DNA of 64,000 nt, taken from NCBI GenBank assembly GCA_947453205.1, contig CANGFT010000005.1, positions 62,001-126,000 of the forward strand, given 5' to 3'. The translations under genes were made by a program, and so were the position numbers. The DNA comes from Beijerinckiaceae bacterium. GTDB taxonomy: Bacteria; Pseudomonadota; Alphaproteobacteria; Rhizobiales; Beijerinckiaceae. The stretch's first letter is position 1; each line of letters opens with the position of its first letter. Under the pieces are notes generated by a model. That model was given only the letters and a program-made list of their open reading frames with translations, did not search any database and had not been told where the DNA came from. This document shows positions 1 to 9,315 of this stretch, piece after piece.

Positions 1-990
1 CTCGACATCGAGCACGAAGGGCGCCGCCGTTGAAAGGCCCGCCGCGCTTTGCGCCATATTCGCGACCGGCGCCAGCGGATAGGAGCCGCGCGGCTGTTCG
101 GCGACCCAGTTCACGACTTCACCTGACGATGCGAAGGCGCGCAAGACGGCGGCGCCCAGGGCTTCGCCCGGTTGTTGCGCAAAATCCATCAGGACCGCGT
201 GGGCGGCGTCGAAGGATTGCTGCACGCCCGCGTCGCGCGCGAAGCTGCGCACATGGCGCGTCCAAGCGCCCTTGTAGGCGAGCGAAACGCGGGCCGCATA
301 TGTGTCGCCCAGAGGCCCCATGGAATCGGTGCGCACGAAGGCGCCGCTCGCGCTGAGATCGCAGGCGACGAGGGTGAAGCATTCCTCGGCGCCGCCAAGG
401 CGAGCGACGGATTCGGCGGGGGCGATGAAATCGCGCGCATGGAGGCTGGCGACGTCGACGGCGCCGCAGGCGGCCTGCGCCAGCGCATCGGCCTTCGTCA
501 GCAGGAGCCGCTCCACCGCATCAGCCTCGCCCCGCACACGCGCGAAGGCCTGCGTCACATCCACCAGCTCCACGCCGGGCGACGCAGCCAAAATCGCCTG
601 CGCATGGCCCGCAGGAAAGTCGTCAAGCTCAAGAACGCCGATGCGCTTTGCGCCATCACGGGCGATATGTTCTCCGATGAAGGCGGAGGGACGCGGCGTG
701 GTCGTGACCTCGCCAGCGGGCATGACCGAGCTGATCCATTCGGCCACGCGCTTTGAAAGGGCGGTGGCGAAGACCATCTCGCCCTGTGCGGGCGCATAGA
801 GCAGACCTTCATTCCAATAAGGCGTGAAGCCGGTGAGCCACCAGACCGAACCGCCGCGCGCGATGTTGGTGTAGGCGACGAAGACGTCGACGCCCTCGCG
901 CGCGAGCTCGGCGCGCAGGCGCGCGAGGCGATCGGCAAGAGCGGAAGCGGGAACCTCTGCGGGATCCCAGGCCATCAAACCACGACGCAT
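1..990 (-). CDS. M24-family (creatinase/aminopeptidase P-like) protein, 3' end cut by window edge
   Basis: This reading frame is open for 330 codons from an ATG at 990 to the window edge, so the ORF track missed it. The N-terminal part ('MRRGLMAWDPAEVP') has the creatinase N-domain character, with a 'WWLTGFTPYWNEGLLYAP' stretch typical of M24B proteins. The C-terminal pita-bread domain that would carry metal ligands is only partly inside the window, so activity cannot be judged. The start lies 7 bases after the stop of the next M24 gene, so the two are co-transcribed. Two adjacent, different M24 proteins may act as partners or on successive substrates; this is inference. Confidence 0.72.
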   Translation of the reverse strand, partial: MRRGLMAWDPAEVPASALADRLARLRAELAREGVDVFVAYTNIARGGSVWWLTGFTPYWNEGLLYAPAQGEMVFATALSKRVAEWISSVMPAGEVTTTPRPSAFIGEHIARDGAKRIGVLELDDFPAGHAQAILAASPGVELVDVTQAFARVRGEADAVERLLLTKADALAQAACGAVDVASLHARDFIAPAESVARLGGAEECFTLVACDLSASGAFVRTDSMGPLGDTYAARVSLAYKGAWTRHVRSFARDAGVQQSFDAAHAVLMDFAQQPGEALGAAVLRAFASSGEVVNWVAEQPRGSYPLAPVANMAQSAAGLSTAAPFVLDVE

Positions 991-997
991 GGCGTCC

Positions 998-2104
998 TCA
1001 CTGCAAGGGAACGGAGAAGAGTTCGCGCTTCGTGCCGCAGAGCAGCTCATGCCCGCCCTCGCGCACCACAAGCGAATCGCCCAGCACCAGATAGCCCACC
1101 GCGGGATGATAGGTGTTGGGGTGGACGATGAGCGTCATGCCCGCCTGAAGCGTGATTTTCACATCCTCCAGAATGGCTGGCTTCTGGTCGGGGAAGAGCC
1201 CCATGCCATGGCCGCGCACGCGCGTATATTCAGACGTCACATATTCGCCAAGGCCATATTTGCGGAAGACGTCGTTCTCCGCCTTCGCCACATCAGCCGC
1301 CGTGACGCCTGCGCGCACCGTGGCGATGCCCGCCTCCATGGCCTCAAGATAGACCGCGAAAGCCTGCCGCTGCGCTTCGCTCGGCTCGCCCACCACGAGC
1401 GTGCGGCAGATCTGCGCATAATAGCCATCAAAGCAGGGCGTCAGCTCCGTCGTCACCATGTCCCCCTTCTTGAGGATCTTGCCGCCGGGCGGCGCCATGC
1501 CCCGCACCTCCTGACCGCCGACGCCGACGATCATGAAATTCTCAGGCACGCCATGGGCGCGGAAGAAGGACTCCATCTCCGCGACGAGCTCATAGTCCTT
1601 GCGGCCCGGACGCGCCGCCTGCCGGAAGATGGCGTAGCCCTGATCGGCGAGCGCGGCGGCCTTGCGCACGGCGGCGATCTCGACCTCCATCTTGGTCATG
1701 AGCAGATGTTCGACGATCTTAGCGCCATCGGCGACGCGCAGATCCTTCTCGCCATGCAGCAGACCATAGGGCAGCAGATGATAGGGGGCTGCCGCGATGT
1801 TGTGATTGCCCGCGCGCGACAACTGCCGCTTCGCCTCCTGCACGAGGGCGGGGGCGAAGATGGTTTCACAAACAGTCTCACAGCGCGCCCGCTCGCATTC
1901 GGCGGGATCGTCGAGGATCAGGGTGATGGACCCGTCCTCGCGCACGAGCGCTATGCCCTGTCCCTCCTGAATGCCGAAATCCGTCGCATAGCGCAGATGA
2001 TCGGCATGCCAGTTATTGCCGAAGAGCACGAGAATCTCCACATTCTCGCGCGTCATGGCCTCCTTCAGGGCGGCTGTTCGCGCCGCAAGCGCTTCCTTGC
2101 TCAT
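998..2104 (-). CDS. M24-family creatinase-fold protein with substituted metal ligands
   Basis: The 368-residue protein has the creatinase N-domain followed by a pita-bread domain. In metallo-M24 enzymes five ligands (D, D, H, E, E) bind two metals. Here the first-ligand segment reads 'TTELTPCFDGYYAQICRT', giving E and Q in place of the two Asp. The His is kept in 'RGHGMGLFPDQ', but the Glu of the 'EPG' motif is His in 'IVHPNTY', and the last Glu region reads 'LGDSLVV'. A dinuclear peptidase is therefore unlikely, and a creatinase-like C-N hydrolase or a non-catalytic partner is more likely. It follows HyuB with a 35-bp gap in a hydantoinase operon, which fits hydrolysis of a ring-opened carbamoyl or guanidino compound. 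Confidence 0.85.
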   Translation of the reverse strand: MSKEALAARTAALKEAMTRENVEILVLFGNNWHADHLRYATDFGIQEGQGIALVREDGSITLILDDPAECERARCETVCETIFAPALVQEAKRQLSRAGNHNIAAAPYHLLPYGLLHGEKDLRVADGAKIVEHLLMTKMEVEIAAVRKAAALADQGYAIFRQAARPGRKDYELVAEMESFFRAHGVPENFMIVGVGGQEVRGMAPPGGKILKKGDMVTTELTPCFDGYYAQICRTLVVGEPSEAQRQAFAVYLEAMEAGIATVRAGVTAADVAKAENDVFRKYGLGEYVTSEYTRVRGHGMGLFPDQKPAILEDVKITLQAGMTLIVHPNTYHPAVGYLVLGDSLVVREGGHELLCGTKRELFSVPLQ

Positions 2105-2139
2105 TTAAGCCTCTTGTTGGACAAGCGAGGTTACGCCGA

Positions 2140-3825
2140 TCACGCGCCCGCGCGCCAGCCGTAAAATTCCGACGCCCTGGCGGGCGACACGAAGCCCTGC
2201 GCGACATCATTGGCGATCTCAGCGCGGTCGCGCTTCTTCGGGTCGCCATAGCCGCCGCCGCCCGCCGTGAGGAAGGTGACCGAATCGCCCTTGAGAAGCT
2301 GGATCTCCGTGCCCTTGTAGACCGTGCGGTCGGCGACGCCCTGCGAATGGATCACCGCGACATTATGCGCGCCGACGCCTCCGCCGCACAGGCCCCACGG
2401 GGGAACCTGCGTGCGCTCGCAATTGATCGTGACCTTGCAGGGAACGAGCGAGCGATAGGTGATGCGCACGCCAAGGCCGCCGCGATATTCGCCAGCCCCG
2501 CCCGAATCCTCACGCAGCGCATGTTCCTCGACGAGGACGGGATAGCGGATCTCCTGCAATTCGACGGGGGTGTTTCGCACATCGCCCTGACAGACGGAGA
2601 CGCTGGCGTCCTCGCCGTCCTCGGTCGGGCGCCCGCCCCAGCCGCCGCCGAAAATGTTGAGCAGCAGGAAGCGGCTGCCATCTTCGCGGAAACCATAGAA
2701 GGAGCAGCCGCCCATGTCGCCCTTGTGCGCGGCGGGAATCACATGGGGCAGCGCGGGGGCGAGGGCCTTCAGGATGGTGTCGATGGTCGTGGGCAGCGCG
2801 ATGCTCCACAAGCCGATGGCCGTGCCGGGCCTTGCGCTGACGATCGTGCCTTCGGGAATGATGACGTCGAGCGCGCGGAAGCAGCCGTCATGCACATCGA
2901 GCTCCGGCGAGGTGATCGCCTTGAAGGCGACGCGCGCCGCCGCGATGCCGCCGGACTTGCCGGAGTTGAGCGGGGAATGTGTCTGCGGATTCATCTCGGA
3001 GAAATCGACCGTCATGGTCGAGCCCTTGATGGTGACGGTGGTCTTGATCTTGATGGGCTGGTCGAGATTGCGCCCGTCGTTATCGAGCGCGCTTTCGGCC
3101 ACATAGACGCCATCGGGAATCTTCTCGATGACGCTGCGCACGGTCATGTCCGCCTGATCCCAGATGCGGTCGATGCAGGCCTCCACGACATCGCGGCCAT
3201 AACGCTGCACAAGTTCACCATAACGGCGCGCGCCAAGCTGGCACGAGGCGATCTGCGCACGCATGTCGCCAAGGCAGGCCTGAGGAAAGCGCACATTGTC
3301 CTGAATGATCTGCCAGAGCGTCTCATTGCGCACGCCCGCTTCATAGATCTTCAGCGAACGCATCTGCAGGCCTTCGGCGAAGATCTCGGTCGTCAGCGAA
3401 GAGCCAAAACCGATGCGCATGCCGCCAATGTCGACCCAGTGCGCGCGGTTGGCCGCGAAGGCGACGAGTTCGCCGTCCACGAAACAGGGGGCATAGAGCA
3501 CGACATTGTTGAGATGCTGCCCGCAGACCTCGCCATGATTCATGATGAGGATGTCGCCGGGCTTGAAGCCGTCAAGGCCCCAGCGCTTGATGCCGTCCTC
3601 GACCGCGACGCCAAGGTCGGCGAGGAAGATCGGCAGGCCCCCGCGGTTCTGCGAGATCATGCGGCCCTGCGTGTCGATGAGGCCGCAGCAGAAGTCGCGG
3701 ACCTCATAGATCATCATGTTGTAGGCGGCCTTGCACAGGGCGTTGGCCATTTCGTCGGCATAGGCGACGATGGAGTTGCGCACCACTTCGACAGTGATGG
3801 GATGAGCGCCCGCAGCGTTCGTCAT
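2140..3825 (-). CDS. hyuB: Hydantoinase B / oxoprolinase family protein
   Basis: This 561-residue protein is the B-type subunit that pairs with HyuA in ATP-dependent N-methylhydantoinases, 5-oxoprolinases and, more distantly, acetone carboxylases. Family hallmarks visible are the N-terminal 'PITVEVVRNSIVAYADEM', 'MNHGEVCGQHLNNVVLYAPCF' and the glycine-rich tail 'FLTAGGGGYGDPKKRD'. The ATG at 3825 has an AAGGA ribosome-binding site six bases upstream, and hyuA ends two bases before it, so translation is probably coupled. With HyuA it should open a cyclic amide (hydantoin, creatinine-derived methylhydantoin or oxoproline-like ring) in the cytoplasm using ATP. The exact substrate is not visible from sequence. 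Confidence 0.9.
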   Translation of the reverse strand: MTNAAGAHPITVEVVRNSIVAYADEMANALCKAAYNMMIYEVRDFCCGLIDTQGRMISQNRGGLPIFLADLGVAVEDGIKRWGLDGFKPGDILIMNHGEVCGQHLNNVVLYAPCFVDGELVAFAANRAHWVDIGGMRIGFGSSLTTEIFAEGLQMRSLKIYEAGVRNETLWQIIQDNVRFPQACLGDMRAQIASCQLGARRYGELVQRYGRDVVEACIDRIWDQADMTVRSVIEKIPDGVYVAESALDNDGRNLDQPIKIKTTVTIKGSTMTVDFSEMNPQTHSPLNSGKSGGIAAARVAFKAITSPELDVHDGCFRALDVIIPEGTIVSARPGTAIGLWSIALPTTIDTILKALAPALPHVIPAAHKGDMGGCSFYGFREDGSRFLLLNIFGGGWGGRPTEDGEDASVSVCQGDVRNTPVELQEIRYPVLVEEHALREDSGGAGEYRGGLGVRITYRSLVPCKVTINCERTQVPPWGLCGGGVGAHNVAVIHSQGVADRTVYKGTEIQLLKGDSVTFLTAGGGGYGDPKKRDRAEIANDVAQGFVSPARASEFYGWRAGA

Positions 3826-3827
3826 GG

Positions 3828-5885
3828 TCAGTCCTTCCGGGCGATGTCGACGATGAGATGGCCCGCTTCAGTCACGGTCACCTTGTCGCCGGGGTGGATG
3901 AGGATGGTGGAGTTGGGCTCTTCGATGACGGCGGGACCGGTGATGCTCATGCCGGCCGGCATCGAGGGCCGCCAGAGCACGCGCGCGCGCAGCGGATTTT
4001 TGGGATCATCATAGACGACGTCGCGCGCGGTTTCGGGCTTGTCGTCCGTGGGGGTCCAGGGCTCGGTCAGCCATTGCTCGGCGAGCGTGTCGGCGCGCGG
4101 GGCGGTGAGGACCAGGCGCAGGTTGACGATCTCGAGCTGCTCCTCGACCGCCGCCTGACCGTAGCGCTGGTCATGCTCCTCATGGAAGCGGCCGCGCACG
4201 AGGCTGGTGTCGCCGGACAGCAAGTCGGCGTTCTCGATGCGGATGGAAAGCGCATGCTCCTGACCGACATAACGAAGGTCGGCGTAGAAGCGGAAATCCG
4301 CCACGTCGCCAGATACGCCATCGCGCTGCATCTGCGCCTTGCCGTCTGCGGCGAGCTCGTTGAAGACGCGCTCGACGATGGACTTGTCGAGACCGCCGAG
4401 GCGCCCGACGAGCGTGCGCACGAAGTCCTGACGCCATGAGGCCATCAACATGCCGAGCGCCGAGAAGGTGCCGGGAAGCTTGGGAATGATGACCTGCGGA
4501 ATGAAGATTTCGCGCGCGATGGCGATGGCGTGCAGGGGGCCTGCGCCGCCAAAGGCGATCATCGAGGTCTCCCGGGGATCGACGCCCTTGTTGACGGAGA
4601 CGGCGCGCACCGAAAGGGACATGTTGTTGTCGGCGATGGTGGCGACGCCGAGCGCGGCCTCCATGGTGGAGAGGCCCAGGGGCTTGCCGACTTTTTCATC
4701 GAGCGCACGGCCGGCGGCGGCGATGTCGAGCTGCATGGCGCCGTCGAGGAAGCGGCCACCATTGATGCGGCCGAGCATGAGATCGGCGTCGGTGACGACG
4801 GGGTCCATGGAGCCCTTGCCATAGCAGGCGGGGCCGGGATCGGCGCCCGCGCTCTTGGGCCCGACATGCAGGCCGCCTGACAAATCGACCCAGGCGATGG
4901 ACCCGCCGCCATTGCCGACCTCGACGATGTCGACGACCGGCAATTGCATGGGCTGGCCGGAGGCGTGATCGCCGATGACATAGCCGTCTTCAATCGCGGG
5001 CTGGCCGCGCGTGATGAGCGAGGACTTGGCGGTGGTGCCGCCCATGTCGAAGCCGATGCATTGTTCAAGCCCCAGATGCGCCGCAAGACGACCAGCGCCA
5101 ATCATGCCCGCCACGGGGCCCGACTCCATCATGGACACCGGCTGCACGCGCGCCTGATCGAGCGACATGACGCCGCCGTTCGAGCGCATGATGTGCACCT
5201 TGCCGCCGAAGCTCTCGCCGCGCAGATAGGTTTCGAGCGTGTTCAGGTAATTGCGCACGCGCGGGCCGACGAAGGCGTTGAGCGCGGTGGTGGAGGTGCG
5301 CTCATATTCGCGGAACTCGCGCAGGATCTCGTGGCTGAGCGTGACGAAGAGGGTGGGATTCACGCGGCGCAGAATGTCGCCGACGATCTTTTCATGGTCG
5401 GGATTGGCGTAGGAATGCAGGAAGCAGACGGCGACCGCCTCCACGCCCGCCTCTTTCAGCTCCAGCGCGAGCCGCTCGACCTCGGCCGTGTCGATGGCGG
5501 TCATCACGTCGCCATTCGCGTTGATGCGCTCGTGCACTTCGAATGTGTGGCGACGCTCGACGAGGGGCTTGGGGCGATGGAACCAGAGATTGAAAGCCTC
5601 GATGCGGTTGCCGCGCCCGATGGCGTAGACATCGCGGAAGCCCTTGGTGGTGATGAGCCCGGTGACGGCGCCCTTGCGCTCCAGCACGGTGTTGATGGCG
5701 ATGGTCGAGCCATGCAGCACTTCGCTGAGAGAGGGCAGGTGGCAAGCGGCGAGGGCGAGCGAGGTCGCCACGCCGAGGGTCGGATCGGCGGGGGTGGTCG
5801 ATGTCTTGGATGTGACGATCCGTCCATCCACGCAGCCGACGAGGTCCGTGAACGTCCCGCCGATGTCTATGCCTACGATGTTCAT
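3828..5885 (-). CDS. hyuA: Hydantoinase A / oxoprolinase family protein
   Basis: The 685-residue protein starts 'MNIVGIDIGGTFTDLVG', the phosphate-binding loop of the ASKHA-fold hydantoinase/oxoprolinase A subunits. A second ATPase-fold motif, 'CIGFDMGGTTAKSSL', lies near residue 280, and 'MIAFGGAGPLHA' is the adenosine-side motif. Length and domain order (Hydant_A_N then hydantoinase_A) are full and normal. It works with HyuB in ATP-driven opening of a cyclic amide. Its ATG overlaps the stop of the upstream permease gene by four bases, tying the enzyme to the ABC importer. Whether it is an N-methylhydantoinase, an oxoprolinase or another carboxylase-like enzyme cannot be told. Confidence 0.9.
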   Translation of the reverse strand: MNIVGIDIGGTFTDLVGCVDGRIVTSKTSTTPADPTLGVATSLALAACHLPSLSEVLHGSTIAINTVLERKGAVTGLITTKGFRDVYAIGRGNRIEAFNLWFHRPKPLVERRHTFEVHERINANGDVMTAIDTAEVERLALELKEAGVEAVAVCFLHSYANPDHEKIVGDILRRVNPTLFVTLSHEILREFREYERTSTTALNAFVGPRVRNYLNTLETYLRGESFGGKVHIMRSNGGVMSLDQARVQPVSMMESGPVAGMIGAGRLAAHLGLEQCIGFDMGGTTAKSSLITRGQPAIEDGYVIGDHASGQPMQLPVVDIVEVGNGGGSIAWVDLSGGLHVGPKSAGADPGPACYGKGSMDPVVTDADLMLGRINGGRFLDGAMQLDIAAAGRALDEKVGKPLGLSTMEAALGVATIADNNMSLSVRAVSVNKGVDPRETSMIAFGGAGPLHAIAIAREIFIPQVIIPKLPGTFSALGMLMASWRQDFVRTLVGRLGGLDKSIVERVFNELAADGKAQMQRDGVSGDVADFRFYADLRYVGQEHALSIRIENADLLSGDTSLVRGRFHEEHDQRYGQAAVEEQLEIVNLRLVLTAPRADTLAEQWLTEPWTPTDDKPETARDVVYDDPKNPLRARVLWRPSMPAGMSITGPAVIEEPNSTILIHPGDKVTVTEAGHLIVDIARKD

Positions 5886-6730
5886 TCCTTCACCGAATTC
5901 TTGAGCGTTGGAGGTCGGCGCTTGCCGGGCGTGAGATGGTTCTGGGCGATGCGCACCAGTTCATTGAAGATCACCGCGATGATGGCGAGGCACCCTGTGA
6001 GGGCGAAGAGGGGCGCTGGATCATAGCTCTCCGCAAAGACGCGGGTGAAATAGCCGATGCCCCCTGTCGAGACATAGAGCTCGGCCAGAATCACACCCAG
6101 AAGCGTGAGCGTCATGCCAAGCCGCAAGCCCGTGAAAAGGCTGGGCACAGCATGAGGCAGAATCACATGGCGGATCGTGTCCATGCGGCTTGCGCCCATG
6201 GAGCGCGCCGCGCGCAGATGCAGCTCCTTCACGTCGCGCATGCCCGCCACCACATTCATGATGATGGGAAAGATGCCGTGGCTGAAGCCGAAGGCGATCT
6301 TGGCCGCAGGCCCAAGGCCGAACATCAGGATCACCAGCGGCAGCAATGAGACCTGGGGAATGGCGTAGAGCAGCAGAATGATGGGCAGGAAGGCGCTGCG
6401 GCTGAAACCGGACGCGCCGATCAAAAGACCTATGAGGATTCCGAAGACCACCGAGAGCGCATAGGCGGCGGCGATCTGCGCGACGCAAAACCAGAGAGCC
6501 TCGAGAATCTTCGGCTGCGGCGCGATCTTGTCGAAGAAGGCCTTCACGATGAGGCTGGGCGGGCTCATGAAGGCGGGGTCCGCATAAAGCCGACCATAGA
6601 ACTCAAGCAGCGCCACCACCCCCGCCAGAAGCGCCACGCGCAGCCAGAGGGGCTTGCGCAGAGCCCTGGCGAAAACGCCCGGCGAGGCCGCAAGCGCGGG
6701 ACTGTTTTGCGGGGAGGCGAGATCGCTCAT
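5882..6730 (-). CDS. ABC transporter permease, SsuC/TauC type (second)
   Basis: This 282-residue inner-membrane permease of the binding-protein-dependent type has about six hydrophobic segments and the cytoplasmic EAA-type loop 'AARSMGASRMDTIRHVILP', which contacts the ATPase. It resembles permeases of nitrate/sulfonate/taurine importers. It lies four bases downstream of a second permease gene and overlaps hyuA by four bases, so the importer and the hydantoinase form one transcription unit. Two distinct permeases suggest a heterodimeric channel. The substrate is inferred to be what HyuAB opens, such as a hydantoin, creatinine-like or pyrimidine-like ring. Confidence 0.88.
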   Translation of the reverse strand: MSDLASPQNSPALAASPGVFARALRKPLWLRVALLAGVVALLEFYGRLYADPAFMSPPSLIVKAFFDKIAPQPKILEALWFCVAQIAAAYALSVVFGILIGLLIGASGFSRSAFLPIILLLYAIPQVSLLPLVILMFGLGPAAKIAFGFSHGIFPIIMNVVAGMRDVKELHLRAARSMGASRMDTIRHVILPHAVPSLFTGLRLGMTLTLLGVILAELYVSTGGIGYFTRVFAESYDPAPLFALTGCLAIIAVIFNELVRIAQNHLTPGKRRPPTLKNSVKE

Positions 6731-6734
6731 CTGA

Positions 6735-7487
6735 TCACCGGCTCCTGATGTGGTTTTCTAAGCTGTAGACCAGCAGATTCAGGGTCACGGAGGTCGCGAT
6801 CACAAAGGTGATCCAGGCATACATCCGCGCGGACTCCATGAGCTCCGCGGCGAGGGCTATGTTGCGTCCGATGCCAGCCACAGAAGAAATCGTCTCGCCC
6901 CCCAGCACGGAGGCGAAACAGATGAAGAAGCCGATGCGCATGCCCGTGATGAGCACGGGCAAGGCGCCGGGCAGCAGCACATGGCGGAAGGTGTCGAATT
7001 GGCCTGCGCCCATGGAGCGCGCCGCGCGCAGGTAACGCTCCTCCATGTTGGAGAAGGCGGCGATGGTGTTCAAAGCGATGGGAAAAAAGGCGTAAGTCGC
7101 GCCATAGGCGACCTTCGAGCCCGTGCCGATGCCGAAGAAAAGAATGAACATCGGGAAGAATAAAGTGATCGGCACGGTGAAGAGCCCGGCGATGACAGGC
7201 TCGATCACTTGCGTGGCGAGTTTGGACCGGGTGATGGCGTAGCCCGCCAGAACGCCCGCGACGATGGCGATGGCGAAAGCCTTGGCGATGGTGGTGAGCG
7301 TGACCATGACCGCTGACCAGAAGGAGGCCGTCTTCACGAGCCGCTCGAGCGCGACGTAGACGCTCGCAGGCTTCGGCAGGAACAGGGGCGTGACGCTGCC
7401 TGTCTCAGTGGCGAAGAACCATGCGCCCGCGACCACCGCCAGAAAGGCGAGCTGCACCGAACGCGTCGCGAAACTGGAACGCTCCAC
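6735..7487 (-). CDS. ABC transporter permease, SsuC/TauC type (first)
   Basis: This 250-residue membrane permease is homologous to its neighbour. The EAA-type loop reads 'AARSMGAGQFDTFRHVLLP', and an N-terminal transmembrane segment begins near residue 12 ('LAFLAVVAGAWFFATE'). It ends four bases before the next permease and starts two bases after the ATPase stop. With the ATPase and binding protein upstream it completes an importer of the nitrate/taurine/pyrimidine-precursor family. Heterodimeric permeases with separate genes are common in THI5/NMT1-type importers of heterocycles, which fits a hydantoin-like cargo. Confidence 0.88.
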   Translation of the reverse strand: MERSSFATRSVQLAFLAVVAGAWFFATETGSVTPLFLPKPASVYVALERLVKTASFWSAVMVTLTTIAKAFAIAIVAGVLAGYAITRSKLATQVIEPVIAGLFTVPITLFFPMFILFFGIGTGSKVAYGATYAFFPIALNTIAAFSNMEERYLRAARSMGAGQFDTFRHVLLPGALPVLITGMRIGFFICFASVLGGETISSVAGIGRNIALAAELMESARMYAWITFVIATSVTLNLLVYSLENHIRSR

Positions 7488-7489
7488 CC

Positions 7490-8317
7490 TCAGGCTCCCG
7501 CGCTCTGGGGTTGAGGGTCACGCTGGGCGGCCATGGTGGCGCGGATCTCGTCGCGCAGCAGCGCATAACATTCATTGCGCAACTCGCTGAAGCGGGGCTC
7601 CAGCATGAAGTCGGGCGAGCGCGGATGGGGCTCATTGACGTCGATGATAGTCTTGATGCGCCCCGGACGCGCGCTCATCACCACAATACGGTCCGAAAGA
7701 AAGACCGCCTCGGCGAGCGAATGGGTGACGAAGACGATGGTCTTGCCGGTCGCCGCCAGCAACTGCGAGAGATCCTCGCCCAGCACCATGCGCGTTTGTT
7801 CATCAAGCGCCGCGAAGGGTTCATCCATGAGCAGGATGTCGGTTTCGACGCAGATGCCGCGCGCCATGTTCACGCGCTGGCGCATGCCCACCGAAAGCTG
7901 CTCGGGATAATGGCTCGCAAACGAGGCCATGCCGACCGCTTTGAGCGCGCGCATGGCCCGGTCGTCCCATTCCGCCTGAGGAATGCCCTGAAACTTGAGG
8001 GCGATGCGGAAGTTCTCGATCACCGTATACCAGGGAAAGAGCGTGCTTTCCTGAAACACGAAGGCGACCTTGTCGGGATGGGGCTCGCCATCGACAAGCC
8101 TCCCATTGACCATGCAGGTTCCGCTCGTTGGCTTGAACAGGCCGCCGACGATGTTCAGCAATGTGCTCTTGCCGCAGCCGGAAGGGCCGAGCAGGCAGAG
8201 GAATTCGCCTTTCTTGATGTCGAGCGACACATCGTCGAGGGCCAGCACGGCGCCAGATTCATCCGCAGCGCCATAGCGCTGCGTTATGTTGCGGATCGAG
8301 ATAGCCGTTTCGCTCAT
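7490..8317 (-). CDS. ABC transporter ATP-binding protein, SsuB/TauB type
   Basis: The 275-residue cytoplasmic ATPase has Walker A 'GPSGCGKST' at about residues 44-52, the signature 'LSVGMRQRVNMARG', Walker B 'ILLMDEPFAALD' and the switch His in 'IVFVTHSLAEAVFLSDR'. The signature has 'LSVGM' rather than the usual 'LSGGM', a minor variation. It energises the two downstream permeases. It follows the binding-protein gene by ten bases in the same operon. Confidence 0.92.
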   Translation of the reverse strand: MSETAISIRNITQRYGAADESGAVLALDDVSLDIKKGEFLCLLGPSGCGKSTLLNIVGGLFKPTSGTCMVNGRLVDGEPHPDKVAFVFQESTLFPWYTVIENFRIALKFQGIPQAEWDDRAMRALKAVGMASFASHYPEQLSVGMRQRVNMARGICVETDILLMDEPFAALDEQTRMVLGEDLSQLLAATGKTIVFVTHSLAEAVFLSDRIVVMSARPGRIKTIIDVNEPHPRSPDFMLEPRFSELRNECYALLRDEIRATMAAQRDPQPQSAGA

Positions 8318-8327
8318 GGGTTCAGCT

Positions 8328-9296
8328 TCACAGCTTCACCGGCGCGAAGCCGGGCAGGAAGAGTTCGCTGGCTTCCGGGGTCCGGTCGAGGATTTCAAGA
8401 TCCTTGAGGGATTTGCGGATGGTCTCGATGGCCTTGGGATTGAAGGCGCCGTCCATGGAGAGCATCTGCATCTCATAGTCGTAGCTCTTGTCCACGACGC
8501 TGACCGGCAGGCTCATGGTGGCCGCGATGAGCTTCACCGTCTCCTCGCGATTCTCCTTCATGAATTTCGTGGTGGTGAACCAGGCGTGCAGAAATCGCTT
8601 CAGCAGATCAGGATTGTTCTTGATGAGATTGCGATGCGCGAAGATCGCATGGGTGTGAAAGTCAGGAACCGCGTCGCCGAAGGTGGCTAGCAGGCGGCCT
8701 TCGCCATTCTCGACGAGGTTCCATGTCTCCTGGATCGAATTGACGCTGCCAGCGAGTTCGCCCGACTTCATGGCGGCAAGGCGCGTGCGCATTTCGCCCA
8801 TGGCCGTCACCTCGATGCCGGTTGCGCCCCAGCCCTTGCTCTCGGACAGGCGGCGGGTGAGCCAGTCGGTGAGGGAGCCAGCGGTGGTGACGCCGATGCG
8901 CTTGCCCTTGAGGTCGTCGATGGACTTGATCGGGCCGTCCTTCATCACGACCAGCGACATGTTGCGGGGTTCGCTCGCCATGGCGGCGACCGCGATGGCC
9001 GGCACGCCCTTGGCGGCATAGCCCATGCCCGGCCCCGAGCCGAAGCCGACATCAAGGACGCCGGCGGCCATGGCCTGCTGCATCTGGCCATCGCCGCGGA
9101 AGACGGAGATTTCAGCGTCGATGCCGGCAGCGGCGAAAAAGCCCTTGGTTTTCGCGAGATCCGCGCCCGAGAAGGGGAAGGATGAGCCGATGGATTTTCC
9201 GACGCGCAATTTGTCGGCCGCGAAAGCCGGGCCGGTCTTGACCGCCATGCCTGCCATGGCCGCGAGGGCGAGCGCGCTGCGACGCGTGACCATCAT
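8328..9296 (-). CDS. ABC transporter substrate-binding protein, NMT1/SsuA type
   Basis: This is a periplasmic binding protein of the THI5/NMT1-SsuA type, with a signal peptide 'MMVTRRSALALAAMAGMAV' ending near 'GPAFAADKLRVGKS'. The ORF track starts five codons earlier (9311), but the ATG at 9296 has a GGGAG sequence eight bases upstream and gives a cleaner signal peptide, so it is preferred. 'VLDVGFGSGPGMGYAAKGVP' and 'KGKRIGVTTAGSLTDWLTRR' are typical ligand-cleft segments. It is the first gene of the importer-HyuAB-M24 operon and sets substrate specificity. Two short hairpins lie in the leader just upstream. Confidence 0.87.
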   Translation of the reverse strand: MMVTRRSALALAAMAGMAVKTGPAFAADKLRVGKSIGSSFPFSGADLAKTKGFFAAAGIDAEISVFRGDGQMQQAMAAGVLDVGFGSGPGMGYAAKGVPAIAVAAMASEPRNMSLVVMKDGPIKSIDDLKGKRIGVTTAGSLTDWLTRRLSESKGWGATGIEVTAMGEMRTRLAAMKSGELAGSVNSIQETWNLVENGEGRLLATFGDAVPDFHTHAIFAHRNLIKNNPDLLKRFLHAWFTTTKFMKENREETVKLIAATMSLPVSVVDKSYDYEMQMLSMDGAFNPKAIETIRKSLKDLEILDRTPEASELFLPGFAPVKL

Positions 9297-9315
9297 TTTC
9301 GTTTCTCCCATCTGA

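Noticed and set aside
2347-4014. 555-aa plus-strand ORF antisense to hyuAB
   Set aside because: No ribosome-binding site or recognisable domain; it is a shadow of the high-GC hyuA and hyuB genes.
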